Positions 28,180 through 35,611 of a DNA stretch of 64,000 bases are shown piece after piece (positions within the stretch are counted from its first letter, which is position 1; each line of letters begins with the position of its first letter). Under the pieces are notes generated by a model, which was not told where the DNA came from, did not search any database, and saw only the letters and a program-made list of their open reading frames with translations. The position numbers were made by a program, and so were the translations under genes. The stretch comes from Arthrobacter sp. FW306-2-2C-D06B (GTDB taxonomy: Bacteria > Actinomycetota > Actinomycetes > Actinomycetales > Micrococcaceae): contig NZ_CP084560.1 of assembly GCF_021789175.1 (NCBI RefSeq), positions 3,224,001 through 3,288,000 of the forward strand, in the 5' to 3' direction.

Positions 28180-29700
28180 GTGTCACATCAGCGGTTAGCC
28201 CCGAATGTCAGTGAAACGTCGAACCAGCTCGCGGAAGCGCTGGCGGCGCTTCGGACTGAACTCGAGCTGCCCGCAGGTTATCCCGCTGAAGCGCTGCGGG
28301 ACGCCGAAGCCGCGGTTTCCGGACACACCCTGCCGGCGCAGGACTTCACGGACGTTCCGTTCATCACGATCGACCCGGCTTCTTCCACGGATCTCGACCA
28401 GGCCCTCTTCATTGACAGGTCCGGCGATGGTTACAGGGTTCTCTACGCCATCTCGGATGTGCCTTCCTTTGTGCCCCCGGGAGGCGCTCTCGACGCCGAG
28501 ACCCGCCGCCGCGGGCAAACGTACTACGCCCCGGACGGCCGCATCCCGCTGCACCCCGAGATCATCAGCGAGCATGCCGGGAGCTTGCTGGCCGGCCAGA
28601 CGTGCGGCGCGTTCGTGTGGGACTTCGAACTCGATGCCGAGGCGGAGTTCCGCACCGTCTCCGTGCGCCGGGCAAGCGTACGAAGCCGCGCCAAGCTCAA
28701 CTACAAGGGCGTGCAGCGGGAGATTGATTCCGGAACGGCTGATCCCGTCCTGCAGTTGCTGAAGGAAGTCGGGCTCAAGCGGGTGGAACTCGAACGCCGC
28801 CGCGGCGGGGCAAGCCTGAACATGCCTGAGCAGGAAATCGTCCAACTGCCCGACGGCGAGGGGTACAGGATCGTCGCCGCTCCCTCGCTGCCGGTGGAGG
28901 ACTGGAACGCCCAGATCTCGCTCATGACGGGGATGGCTGCCGCCCAGTTGATGCTCGACGGCAAAGTGGGGATTTTGCGCACCATGCCGGCCCCCGACGA
29001 GCGCTCGCTGCTCCATTTCAAACGGCAAACGGGGGCACTCGGGAAACCCTGGACCGAGGGGACCAGCTATGGAGAGTACCTCCGGACCCTCGACGCAAAG
29101 GACCCCCGGCAACTCGCCATCCTCCATTCAGCGGGGCTGCTTTTCCGTGGTGCCGGCTATACGCCTTTCGACGGCGAGGTGCCGGGCAGCGTCATGCAGT
29201 CAGCCATCGGGGCACCGTATGCCCACACCACCGCGCCGTTGCGCCGGCTTGTCGATCGTTTCGTGCTGGTCATCTGCGAAGCATTGAGCAATGGAACTGA
29301 GATCCCTGCATGGGCCCGGCGTGCTTTGCCGAGCCTGCCCGAGATCATGGCGTCATCCGACCAGCTTGCCGCCAAAATGGAGCGCCTGGCCTTGGACACG
29401 GTGGAGGCAGCCCTCCTGGTGAACCACATCGGACAGGAATTCGACGCCGTAGTGATTTCCGGATCGAAACCCGCCAAGAACAACGGAAACGGCAACGGGA
29501 ACAGCGCCAACGGCAACGGCAACAACGGCAACGGCAATGGGAACGGAGCCCCGCACGGCCCTTACGGCATCGTCCAGATCGCCGAGCCGGCGGTCACCGC
29601 TCGCTGCGACGGCGAAATGGAGTCCGGCACGAAAGTCCGGGTGAAACTGCTTGACGCGGATATTGCCACCCGCCAAATCACCTTCGAACTGATCCCGTAG
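28180..29700 (+). CDS. RNB-domain exoribonuclease (RNase II-like)
   Basis: A 506-aa 3'-5' exoribonuclease-family protein. The RNB core starts with ITIDPASSTDLDQALF (about 60-75), followed by YAISDVPSFV, GRIPLHPEIISEHAGSLLAGQ and YAHTTAPLRRLVDRFV. The last Asp of the canonical DxDD cluster is Gln (DLDQ), a form I recall from actinobacterial members. Near the C-terminus an Asn/Gly-rich low-complexity stretch (about 430-456) interrupts the sequence before a final beta-rich segment. The GTG at 28180 lies 7 nt after TACCCT; the longer frame overlaps thiE and is rejected. Confidence 0.88.
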   Translation: MSHQRLAPNVSETSNQLAEALAALRTELELPAGYPAEALRDAEAAVSGHTLPAQDFTDVPFITIDPASSTDLDQALFIDRSGDGYRVLYAISDVPSFVPPGGALDAETRRRGQTYYAPDGRIPLHPEIISEHAGSLLAGQTCGAFVWDFELDAEAEFRTVSVRRASVRSRAKLNYKGVQREIDSGTADPVLQLLKEVGLKRVELERRRGGASLNMPEQEIVQLPDGEGYRIVAAPSLPVEDWNAQISLMTGMAAAQLMLDGKVGILRTMPAPDERSLLHFKRQTGALGKPWTEGTSYGEYLRTLDAKDPRQLAILHSAGLLFRGAGYTPFDGEVPGSVMQSAIGAPYAHTTAPLRRLVDRFVLVICEALSNGTEIPAWARRALPSLPEIMASSDQLAAKMERLALDTVEAALLVNHIGQEFDAVVISGSKPAKNNGNGNGNSANGNGNNGNGNGNGAPHGPYGIVQIAEPAVTARCDGEMESGTKVRVKLLDADIATRQITFELIP

Positions 29701-29988
29701 CACACTCCATTCGCGGGCCCGGGACCGGGATCCGGGGATTATCGCCCCCAGACGCTAGACTGGGTGAGTAGTAATGGATGCCCGGTCGTTGATTCAGTTA
29801 ATTTTTTGACATCAACAAGCCCGCCCCTACGCGATCTTGAGATACACCAGCTGGTCCCCAGTGCCAGTATTTAGATAGCCCGCGATCGGCTTCCACTGGA
29901 TTTGCTTGCGCCCATCCGTGCTCCGGAACGGCCCTGCCACAACCGTTGAGCACGCAGCGCAGCCCAAATGAATAAGGAAAACTCCACT
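29701..29988. other. 288-bp leader/intergenic region before the DEAD-box helicase gene
   Basis: Contains TAGACT at about 29755-29760 as a possible -10 and an A/T-rich tract near 29797-29810, so the helicase may have a long 5' UTR, as is common for cold-induced helicases. On the minus strand 29827 upwards, a frame ends in a protein-like sequence (IAGYLNTGTGDQLVYLKIA) without a credible start. It may be a gene remnant. Confidence 0.35.
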
Positions 29989-31698
29989 GTGAGTGAATTG
30001 CACACCCATGAAGTTCTGACAGACGGAACCGAAACGATCGAACCCGAGGAAACCATTTCCTCGGACGAAACACCCCACGAGATCGCAGAAAAGACCTTCG
30101 CCGACTACAACGTCCGCGCCGACATCGTCGAATCCCTCGCCGACGCCGGAATCACCCACCCGTTTCCCATCCAGTCCATGACGCTCCCGGTCGCCCTAGG
30201 CGGTCACGACATCATCGGCCAGGCCAAGACCGGTACCGGAAAGACTCTCGGCTTCGGCATTCCGGCGCTGCAGCGCGTTGTCGGACCGGACGACGCCGGG
30301 CACGACAAGCTCGCTGTCCCGGGTGCACCCCAGGCCCTCGTGATTGTGCCTACCCGCGAACTCGCCGTTCAGGTGGCCAACGACCTCCAGACGGCGTCCC
30401 GGAAGCGCAACGCCCGCATCGCCACCATCTATGGCGGCCGCGCTTACGAGCCCCAGATCGAAGCCTTGCAAAAGGGCGTCGAAGTTGTTGTCGGCACGCC
30501 CGGCCGTCTGATCGACCTGTACAAGCAGAAGCACCTGAACCTCAAGAACGTTCGCATGGTGATTCTCGACGAAGCAGACGAGATGCTTGACCTCGGCTTC
30601 CTTCCGGACGTCGAGACCCTGATTGCCGGCACACCCGCCGTCCGCCAGACCCTGCTCTTCTCGGCCACCATGCCTGGCCCGGTCATCGCCATGGCGCGCC
30701 GTTACATGACGCAGCCCACGCACATCCGTGCCGCCGACCCGGACGACGAGGGCCTGACCAAGCGGGACATCCGGCAGCTCATCTACCGCGCCCACAGCAT
30801 GGACAAGGTCGAGGTTGTCGCCCGCATTCTGCAGGCCCGCGGCCGCGGCCGGACCATCATCTTCACCAAGACCAAGCGCACCGCGGCCAAGGTTGCCGAG
30901 GAACTCGTGGACCGCGGCTTCGCGGCCGCCGCCATCCACGGTGACCTGGGCCAGGGTGCCCGCGAGCAGGCCCTCCGCGCCTTCCGCAACAACAAGGTGG
31001 ACGTCCTCGTGGCCACCGACGTCGCCGCCCGCGGCATCGACGTCGATGACGTCACGCACGTGATCAACTACCAGTGCGTCGAAGACGAAAAGATCTACTT
31101 GCACCGCGTTGGCCGCACCGGCCGCGCAGGCAACAAGGGCACGGCCGTGACGTTCGTCGATTGGGACGACATGCCGCGCTGGGGCCTGATCAACAAGGCG
31201 CTGGGCCTGAGCTACCCGGAGCCGGTGGAAACCTACTCCTCGTCGCCGCACCTTTTCGAGGAACTGGACATCCCCGCGGGCACCAAGGGCCGCCTGCCCC
31301 GCGACAAGCGCACCCTCGCGGGCGTCGACGCTGAGGTCCTGGAAGACCTGGGCGAGACCGGCAAGAAGAACTCCCGTTCCGGCGGCGATTCCGGTCGTGG
31401 ACGCACGGGCCGCGATGGCGGCCGTGAAGGTGCACGCCGCGGTCCCAAGTCCGGCGACGCTCCGTCCCGTGAAGGAGACGGTGACGGCGGACGCAACCGC
31501 ACCCGCCGCCGTCGTACTTCCGAAGGCGACGCAGCCCCCGCTGAAGGTTCAGTTCAGTCTGCCGAGCCCCAATCCCGGCAGGCACAGTCCGACGAGGGCG
31601 CGGACAAGCCGTCCCGCGCACGCCGTTCCCGCACCCGCCGCCGCAACGGCGAAGTGGTGTCCGCTTCCGGTGCATCCGGCGAGAGCACCGAGGCTTAA
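29989..31698 (+). CDS. DEAD-box ATP-dependent RNA helicase
   Basis: A 569-aa RNA helicase for ribosome assembly or mRNA decay. The GTG at 29989 has AAGGAAAA upstream; an ATG at 29968 lacks a site. In order: Q motif FPIQSMTLPVALGG, Walker A AKTGTGKT, PTRELA, GTPGR, VILDEADEMLD, SAT, then GRTIIFTKTKRTA, ATDVAARGIDVDDV and HRVGRTGRAG. The C-terminal 130 residues are Arg/Gly/Ser-rich (RSGGDSGRGRTGRDGGREG and a TRRRR block), a disordered RNA-binding tail. It is followed within 10 bp by a DNA methyltransferase. Confidence 0.93.
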   Translation: MSELHTHEVLTDGTETIEPEETISSDETPHEIAEKTFADYNVRADIVESLADAGITHPFPIQSMTLPVALGGHDIIGQAKTGTGKTLGFGIPALQRVVGPDDAGHDKLAVPGAPQALVIVPTRELAVQVANDLQTASRKRNARIATIYGGRAYEPQIEALQKGVEVVVGTPGRLIDLYKQKHLNLKNVRMVILDEADEMLDLGFLPDVETLIAGTPAVRQTLLFSATMPGPVIAMARRYMTQPTHIRAADPDDEGLTKRDIRQLIYRAHSMDKVEVVARILQARGRGRTIIFTKTKRTAAKVAEELVDRGFAAAAIHGDLGQGAREQALRAFRNNKVDVLVATDVAARGIDVDDVTHVINYQCVEDEKIYLHRVGRTGRAGNKGTAVTFVDWDDMPRWGLINKALGLSYPEPVETYSSSPHLFEELDIPAGTKGRLPRDKRTLAGVDAEVLEDLGETGKKNSRSGGDSGRGRTGRDGGREGARRGPKSGDAPSREGDGDGGRNRTRRRRTSEGDAAPAEGSVQSAEPQSRQAQSDEGADKPSRARRSRTRRRNGEVVSASGASGESTEA

Positions 31699-31706
31699 CG
31701 GCCTCG

Positions 31707-32570
31707 ATGACTGACACTGTTTGGGCGCCGGACGGCAGCAATTTGGTGGTTCACGCGGACAACGCGGATTTCCTCCCGACGCTGCCGGACGGCGCCTTCA
31801 CACTGATTTACGTGGACCCGCCCTTCAATACGGGCCGGGTCCAGAGCCGCCAGGAAACGCGCATGGTCCGCAACGCCGACGGCGACGGCGACCGCGTCGG
31901 ATTCAAGGGACGCTCCTATGACACCATCAAGGGCGCCCTGCACCGCTACGACGACGCCTTCAGCGACTATTGGTCCTTCCTGGAACCCCGGCTCGTGGAG
32001 GCCTGGCGCCTGCTCGCCGACGACGGCACCCTGTACCTGCATCTGGACTACCGCGAAGTGCACTATGCCAAGGTCATGCTTGACTCGATCTTCGGCCGGG
32101 AGTGCTTCCTGAACGAGATCATCTGGGCCTACGACTACGGCGCACGCGCCAAGAACCGTTGGCCCACCAAGCACGACAACATCCTCGTGTACGTCAAGAA
32201 CCCTGCCAAGTACCACTTCGACAACGCCGAGGTCGACCGTGAGCCGTACATGGCGCCGGGCCTCGTGACGCCGGCCAAACGCGAACTTGGGAAGCTTCCG
32301 ACGGACGTCTGGTGGCACACCATCGTTTCCCCGACCGGCAAGGAAAAGACTGGCTACCCGACGCAGAAGCCCGAAGGCCTGGTCCGGCGCATCGTCACGG
32401 CATCGAGCCGGCCGGGAGACTGGTGCCTCGACTTCTTCGCGGGCTCAGGAACCCTTGGTTCAGTCGCGGCGAAGCTTGAGCGCAGGTTCGTGTGCGTGGA
32501 CCAGAACGCCCCGGCCATCGACGTGATGCGGAAGCGCCTGGACGGCAAGGCCACCTTCTACCCCGTCTAA
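31707..32570 (+). CDS. Orphan site-specific DNA methyltransferase (N6-adenine/N4-cytosine class)
   Basis: A 287-aa amino-methyltransferase. Catalytic motif IV YVDPPFNTGR (about 36-45) precedes the AdoMet motif DFFAGSGTLGSVAAKL (about 243-258), the beta-class order. TQKPEGLVRRIV precedes the AdoMet motif as usual. No restriction endonuclease or specificity gene is adjacent, so it looks like an orphan methylase. It is placed directly behind the RNA helicase, and its TAA stop overlaps the convergent PHP gene stop. Target sequence not predictable. Confidence 0.87.
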   Translation: MTDTVWAPDGSNLVVHADNADFLPTLPDGAFTLIYVDPPFNTGRVQSRQETRMVRNADGDGDRVGFKGRSYDTIKGALHRYDDAFSDYWSFLEPRLVEAWRLLADDGTLYLHLDYREVHYAKVMLDSIFGRECFLNEIIWAYDYGARAKNRWPTKHDNILVYVKNPAKYHFDNAEVDREPYMAPGLVTPAKRELGKLPTDVWWHTIVSPTGKEKTGYPTQKPEGLVRRIVTASSRPGDWCLDFFAGSGTLGSVAAKLERRFVCVDQNAPAIDVMRKRLDGKATFYPV

Positions 32571-33412
32571 CGGACCACTGAACTACCCGTGCCCAGCTCC
32601 TCGATGCGGGCCAGGACATCGGGCGAGGTCAGGTTCTCCCCGAGCAGATTGGGCTTGCCGGTCCCGTGGTAGTCGGACGATCCGGTCATGAACAACCCGT
32701 GTTCGGCAGCCAGGCGCCGCAGGAACACGCGGCCTTCCTCGGGGTTATCGCGGTGCTCCACTTCCAGGCCCAGGAGGCCTGCGTCGATCATTTCACGGTA
32801 AGTCCGCTCCCCGACCACCCGGCCGCGGGCCGAGGCCACCGGATGCGCGAAGACGGGGACACCGCCCGCCGACCGGACGAGCTCGACGGCGAGCGCCGGG
32901 TCCGGTGCGTAGTGCTGCACGAAATAGCGCGAATGCGAAGTCAGGATCGCGGTGAACGCCTCGGAGCGGCTCGCCACCGCACCGGCCGCCACGAGGGCGT
33001 CGGCGATGTGGGGCCGGCCCACAGTGGCACCCGGAGCCACATGATGGATGACATCGTCCCAGCTCAAGGGGTAATCCTCGGCCAGGAGCGTGACCATCCG
33101 TTTAGCGCGGGTGAGCCTCGCGTCTTTCGCCTTGGTGATTTCCTCGAGCAGGCCGGGATGTGCGGGATCGTGGAGATAGCTGAGCAGATGGACGCTGATC
33201 CCCTCCCGGGTGCGGCACGAGATCTCTATCCCCGGAACGAAAGCCACTCCGAATTCGCGGGCTGCGACCGAGGCCTGCTCCCATCCGTCAGTGGAATCGT
33301 GGTCGGTCAAGGCCACCACATCCAGACCCGCAGCTGATGCGGAAGCGATCACTCCCGCGGGAGCCTCGGTCCCGTCGGAAACATTGGAGTGCGCGTGCAG
33401 GTCGATCTTCAC
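32567..33412 (-). CDS. PHP-domain phosphoesterase
   Basis: A 281-aa stand-alone PHP protein. All metal-ligand motifs are visible: DLHAHSNVSDGT, LTDHDST, FVPGIEISC, VFAHPVAS and TGSSDYHG. The family includes 3',5'-nucleoside bisphosphate phosphatases and 5'-3' exoribonucleases (RNase AM/YciV). Either function is possible. GTG 33412 lies 6 nt after TACGCT (minus 33424-33419), so the transcript is probably leaderless. Its 3' end overlaps the methyltransferase stop. Confidence 0.88.
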   Translation of the reverse strand: MKIDLHAHSNVSDGTEAPAGVIASASAAGLDVVALTDHDSTDGWEQASVAAREFGVAFVPGIEISCRTREGISVHLLSYLHDPAHPGLLEEITKAKDARLTRAKRMVTLLAEDYPLSWDDVIHHVAPGATVGRPHIADALVAAGAVASRSEAFTAILTSHSRYFVQHYAPDPALAVELVRSAGGVPVFAHPVASARGRVVGERTYREMIDAGLLGLEVEHRDNPEEGRVFLRRLAAEHGLFMTGSSDYHGTGKPNLLGENLTSPDVLARIEELGTGSSVVR

Positions 33413-33492
33413 TTTCCAAGCGTATTTGATTGGGGACGGCTTGGACCGTTTCGGCGTTGGCCTAGTGTCGGCCTTGATGGGACGATTGGACG

Positions 33493-35076
33493 GTGAACGA
33501 TGCAGATAACACCCAAAACGGTGAAACCACAGCCTCCCAGCCCCTGGAGGAGCGCGTCAACAACCGCTCCCAGCGGCCCACATCCGATGCCTTCAAGGCT
33601 TTCATGGCCAGCAATTGGGCGCCGGCGCCGCAGGTGACCCCTGCGCGTGACGCCGTCGCCGACCATGCCGCCACGCGTCGTCGGGCCATCTCCGACAAGT
33701 TCGCTGGCCTACGCCTCGTCGTACCGGCGGGCCCGCTCAAGGTCCGCTCGAACGATTGCGACTACCGCTTCCGCCCCCACTCCGGCTTTGCCCACCTCAC
33801 GGGCCTGGGCCTGGACCACGAGCCCGATGCCGTGCTGGTCCTGGAACCCGTCGAGGAGGGAACCGGCGACGACGGCGGCAACCACCTCGCGACGCTCTAC
33901 TTCCGTCCGCTGGCCGGCCGGGACACGGAACAGTTCTACGCCGACTCGCGTTCCGGTGAGTTCTGGATCGGCGCGCGCCCGACGCTCAGCGAATTCGAAG
34001 CGCGACTCGGGCTCAGGACCGCGCACATCGACGAACTCGAGATGGCCATCACCAAAAACGTGGGTGCCCCGGAAATCGGCGGCATCTCCATCCGCCTGGT
34101 CCGCAAAGTCGACGAGAACATCGATGCCCTCGTGGACACCGCCCGCTACAACACAGCCAAGGATCCGGAAAACCTGGACCTCGGCGAACTCGATGCCCTC
34201 GACGAACTGCTCAGCGAGGCGCTCTCCGAGCTGCGCTTGCTCAAGGACGCTTGGGAAGTCGAGCAAATGAAGATCGCCGTGTCTGCGACGGTGGAGGGTT
34301 TCGCCGACGTTGTCCGCGCCCTCCCCCGCGCCATGACCCACCACCGCGGCGAACGCGTCATCGAAGGCGCCTTCTTCGCACGTGCCCGCGAGGAAGGCAA
34401 CGAGCTCGGCTACGACACCATCGCGGCCGCAGGAAACAACGCCACCGTGCTGCACTGGACCCGGAACACCGGCAGGGTCAACGCCGGAGAGCTCGTGCTG
34501 CTCGACGCCGGTGTGGAGGCAGATTCCCTCTACACAGCCGACGTCACGCGTACCATTCCCGCCAACGGAAAGTTCTCGGACGTCCAGCGGAAGGTCTATG
34601 AAGCCGTCCTTGACGCAGCCGACGCCGGATTCGCCGCAGCCCAGCCGGGCGTGAAGTTCCGCGACATCCACACCGCCGCCACCACGGTCCTCGCAGAGCG
34701 CCTTGCCGAGTGGGGACTGCTGCCGGTCTCCGTGGAGGAAGCCATCAGCACCGAAGGCCAGCAGCACCGCCGCTGGATGCCACACGGCACCAGCCATCAC
34801 CTTGGGCTGGACGTCCACGACTGTGCCCAGGCCAAGCGTGATCTCTACTTGGACGGCGTACTCACCGAGGGAATGGTCTTCACCATCGAACCCGGGCTCT
34901 ACTTCAAGGACGAGGACCTCGCCATTCCGGAGGAATACCGAGGAATCGGAGTCCGGATCGAGGACGACATCCTGATGACGGCAGACGGTCCCGTCAACCT
35001 CAGCGCTGCCCTCCCCCGCAAGGCCGACGACGTCGAGTCCTGGATGGCGGGCATCTACCAGGACGCCGAAGCCTAA
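33493..35076 (+). CDS. pepP: Xaa-Pro aminopeptidase (aminopeptidase P, M24B)
   Basis: Removes N-terminal residues before proline. It is 527 aa, with an N-terminal creatinase-like domain and a pita-bread domain. Metal ligands appear in LLDAGVEADSLYTADVTRT (two Asp), MPHGTSHHLGLDVHD (His), MVFTIEPGLY (Glu) and GIGVRIEDDI (Glu). The first 45 residues are non-conserved, and the GTG start has no clear SD site, so a slightly later start is possible. A strong terminator follows. Confidence 0.92.
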   Translation: MNDADNTQNGETTASQPLEERVNNRSQRPTSDAFKAFMASNWAPAPQVTPARDAVADHAATRRRAISDKFAGLRLVVPAGPLKVRSNDCDYRFRPHSGFAHLTGLGLDHEPDAVLVLEPVEEGTGDDGGNHLATLYFRPLAGRDTEQFYADSRSGEFWIGARPTLSEFEARLGLRTAHIDELEMAITKNVGAPEIGGISIRLVRKVDENIDALVDTARYNTAKDPENLDLGELDALDELLSEALSELRLLKDAWEVEQMKIAVSATVEGFADVVRALPRAMTHHRGERVIEGAFFARAREEGNELGYDTIAAAGNNATVLHWTRNTGRVNAGELVLLDAGVEADSLYTADVTRTIPANGKFSDVQRKVYEAVLDAADAGFAAAQPGVKFRDIHTAATTVLAERLAEWGLLPVSVEEAISTEGQQHRRWMPHGTSHHLGLDVHDCAQAKRDLYLDGVLTEGMVFTIEPGLYFKDEDLAIPEEYRGIGVRIEDDILMTADGPVNLSAALPRKADDVESWMAGIYQDAEA

Positions 35077-35095
35077 CAACTGAAGCAAAACGCAC

Positions 35096-35137
35096 GAGGA
35101 GGGCTACCGGATACTTTTCCGGTAGCCCTCCTCTTTT
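35096..35137 (+). terminator. Rho-independent terminator after pepP
   Basis: A 16-bp perfect stem (35096-35111 with 35118-35133), 6-nt loop, followed by TTTTG. It closes the housekeeping segment just before the low-GC block. Confidence 0.92.
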
Positions 35138-35236
35138 GCTTTGCGCCGTCCTCGTAGCGTGACTGGCCGTGATGAGCAGATGCTCCTGTGCCATGTCCTG
35201 CTGGCGCGTTCAAACACGTAGACGCGGGGCACCGAC

Positions 35237-35301
35237 CACTTAATTTCGGGTTTTTTACACTGAGATTTGCCGTTTTGACCACTGAGATTGGCGAAATCCA
35301 C
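35237..35301. repeat. Three iterated ~22-bp direct repeats upstream of the peptide gene cluster
   Basis: CACTTAATTT (35237), CACTGAGATT (35258) and CACTGAGATT (35280) recur every 21-22 bp, with T-rich or TTTTGAC-type spacers. This could be a multi-site operator on one face of the helix. It could also be a relic of an IS21-type transposon end, which typically bears such iterated motifs. The remaining DNA between the pepP terminator and the peptide gene (35138-35439) contains no supported gene. Confidence 0.6.
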
Positions 35302-35424
35302 ACGGAGACGCCCTTCGGCACTTGTACCCTCCTCCTAGGCGCAGCACCGATAGTCGATCCCCCGTTTGGTGCTGTTGCCACGCTGTGAAATGGCATTTTC
35401 TCCATCTTCGAATCGGTCAAAGCG

Positions 35425-35433
35425 AGGAGGTGA
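35425..35433 (+). promoter_or_regulatory. Consensus Shine-Dalgarno for the precursor peptide
   Basis: AGGAGGTGA, a full anti-16S complement, lies 6 nt before the ATG at 35440. It is the strongest ribosome site seen in the window, in contrast to the leaderless or weak sites of most neighbours, and is good evidence that the 24-codon frame is translated. Confidence 0.85.
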
Positions 35434-35439
35434 ACACAC

Positions 35440-35514
35440 ATGGAGATGATCTCAGAAGATGTGCTGGAGGCGGAAGCCACCCTGGCCTGTAGCAGCGGGT
35501 GCATGTGCACCTGA
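35440..35514 (+). CDS. Putative RiPP precursor peptide, 24 aa, Cys-rich C-terminus
   Basis: A very short gene that automatic calling misses. The ATG follows a perfect SD site and the frame ends with TGA. The first 16 residues are acidic and leader-like (ISEDVLEAEA), and the last eight are CSSGCMCT: three Cys, two Ser, one Thr and one Gly, a typical modifiable core. There is no hydrophobic signal and no Gly-Gly cleavage site. The ATG two codons later (Met3) is an alternative start. A 15-bp hairpin follows and then four coupled genes including an E1-like enzyme with a leader-recognition domain, the architecture of microcin C7 and pantocin A clusters. The product and its modification are inferred, not known. 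Confidence 0.75.
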   Translation: MEMISEDVLEAEATLACSSGCMCT

Positions 35515-35524
35515 TCTAGCGCTC

Positions 35525-35566
35525 GGTTCGTTGGTGGCGGGGCTTGTGTATCGCCACCAACGAACC
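35525..35566 (+). terminator. Hairpin between precursor and processing genes (attenuator)
   Basis: Arms 35525-35539 and 35552-35566 pair perfectly over 15 bp (GGTTCGTTGGTGGCG) with a 12-nt loop. No U-run follows, so read-through is expected. The usual effect in peptide clusters is high precursor and low enzyme expression. Confidence 0.7.
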
Positions 35567-35611
35567 AAGTGAGATAGCAAGATACGAACAACACTGAATT
35601 TGGGGGGCAGC

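Noticed and set aside
33709..35088. 459-aa minus-strand frame opposite pepP
   Set aside because: Shadow of pepP, which carries all five M24 metal ligands.
35440..35514. Reading the peptide as a lipoprotein because of the LAC sequence
   Set aside because: No basic n-region or hydrophobic core precedes the Cys; the leader is acidic.
35512..35566. Possibility that the peptide hairpin is a tRNA-like or riboswitch element
   Set aside because: A simple two-arm stem with no conserved riboswitch blocks or cloverleaf.
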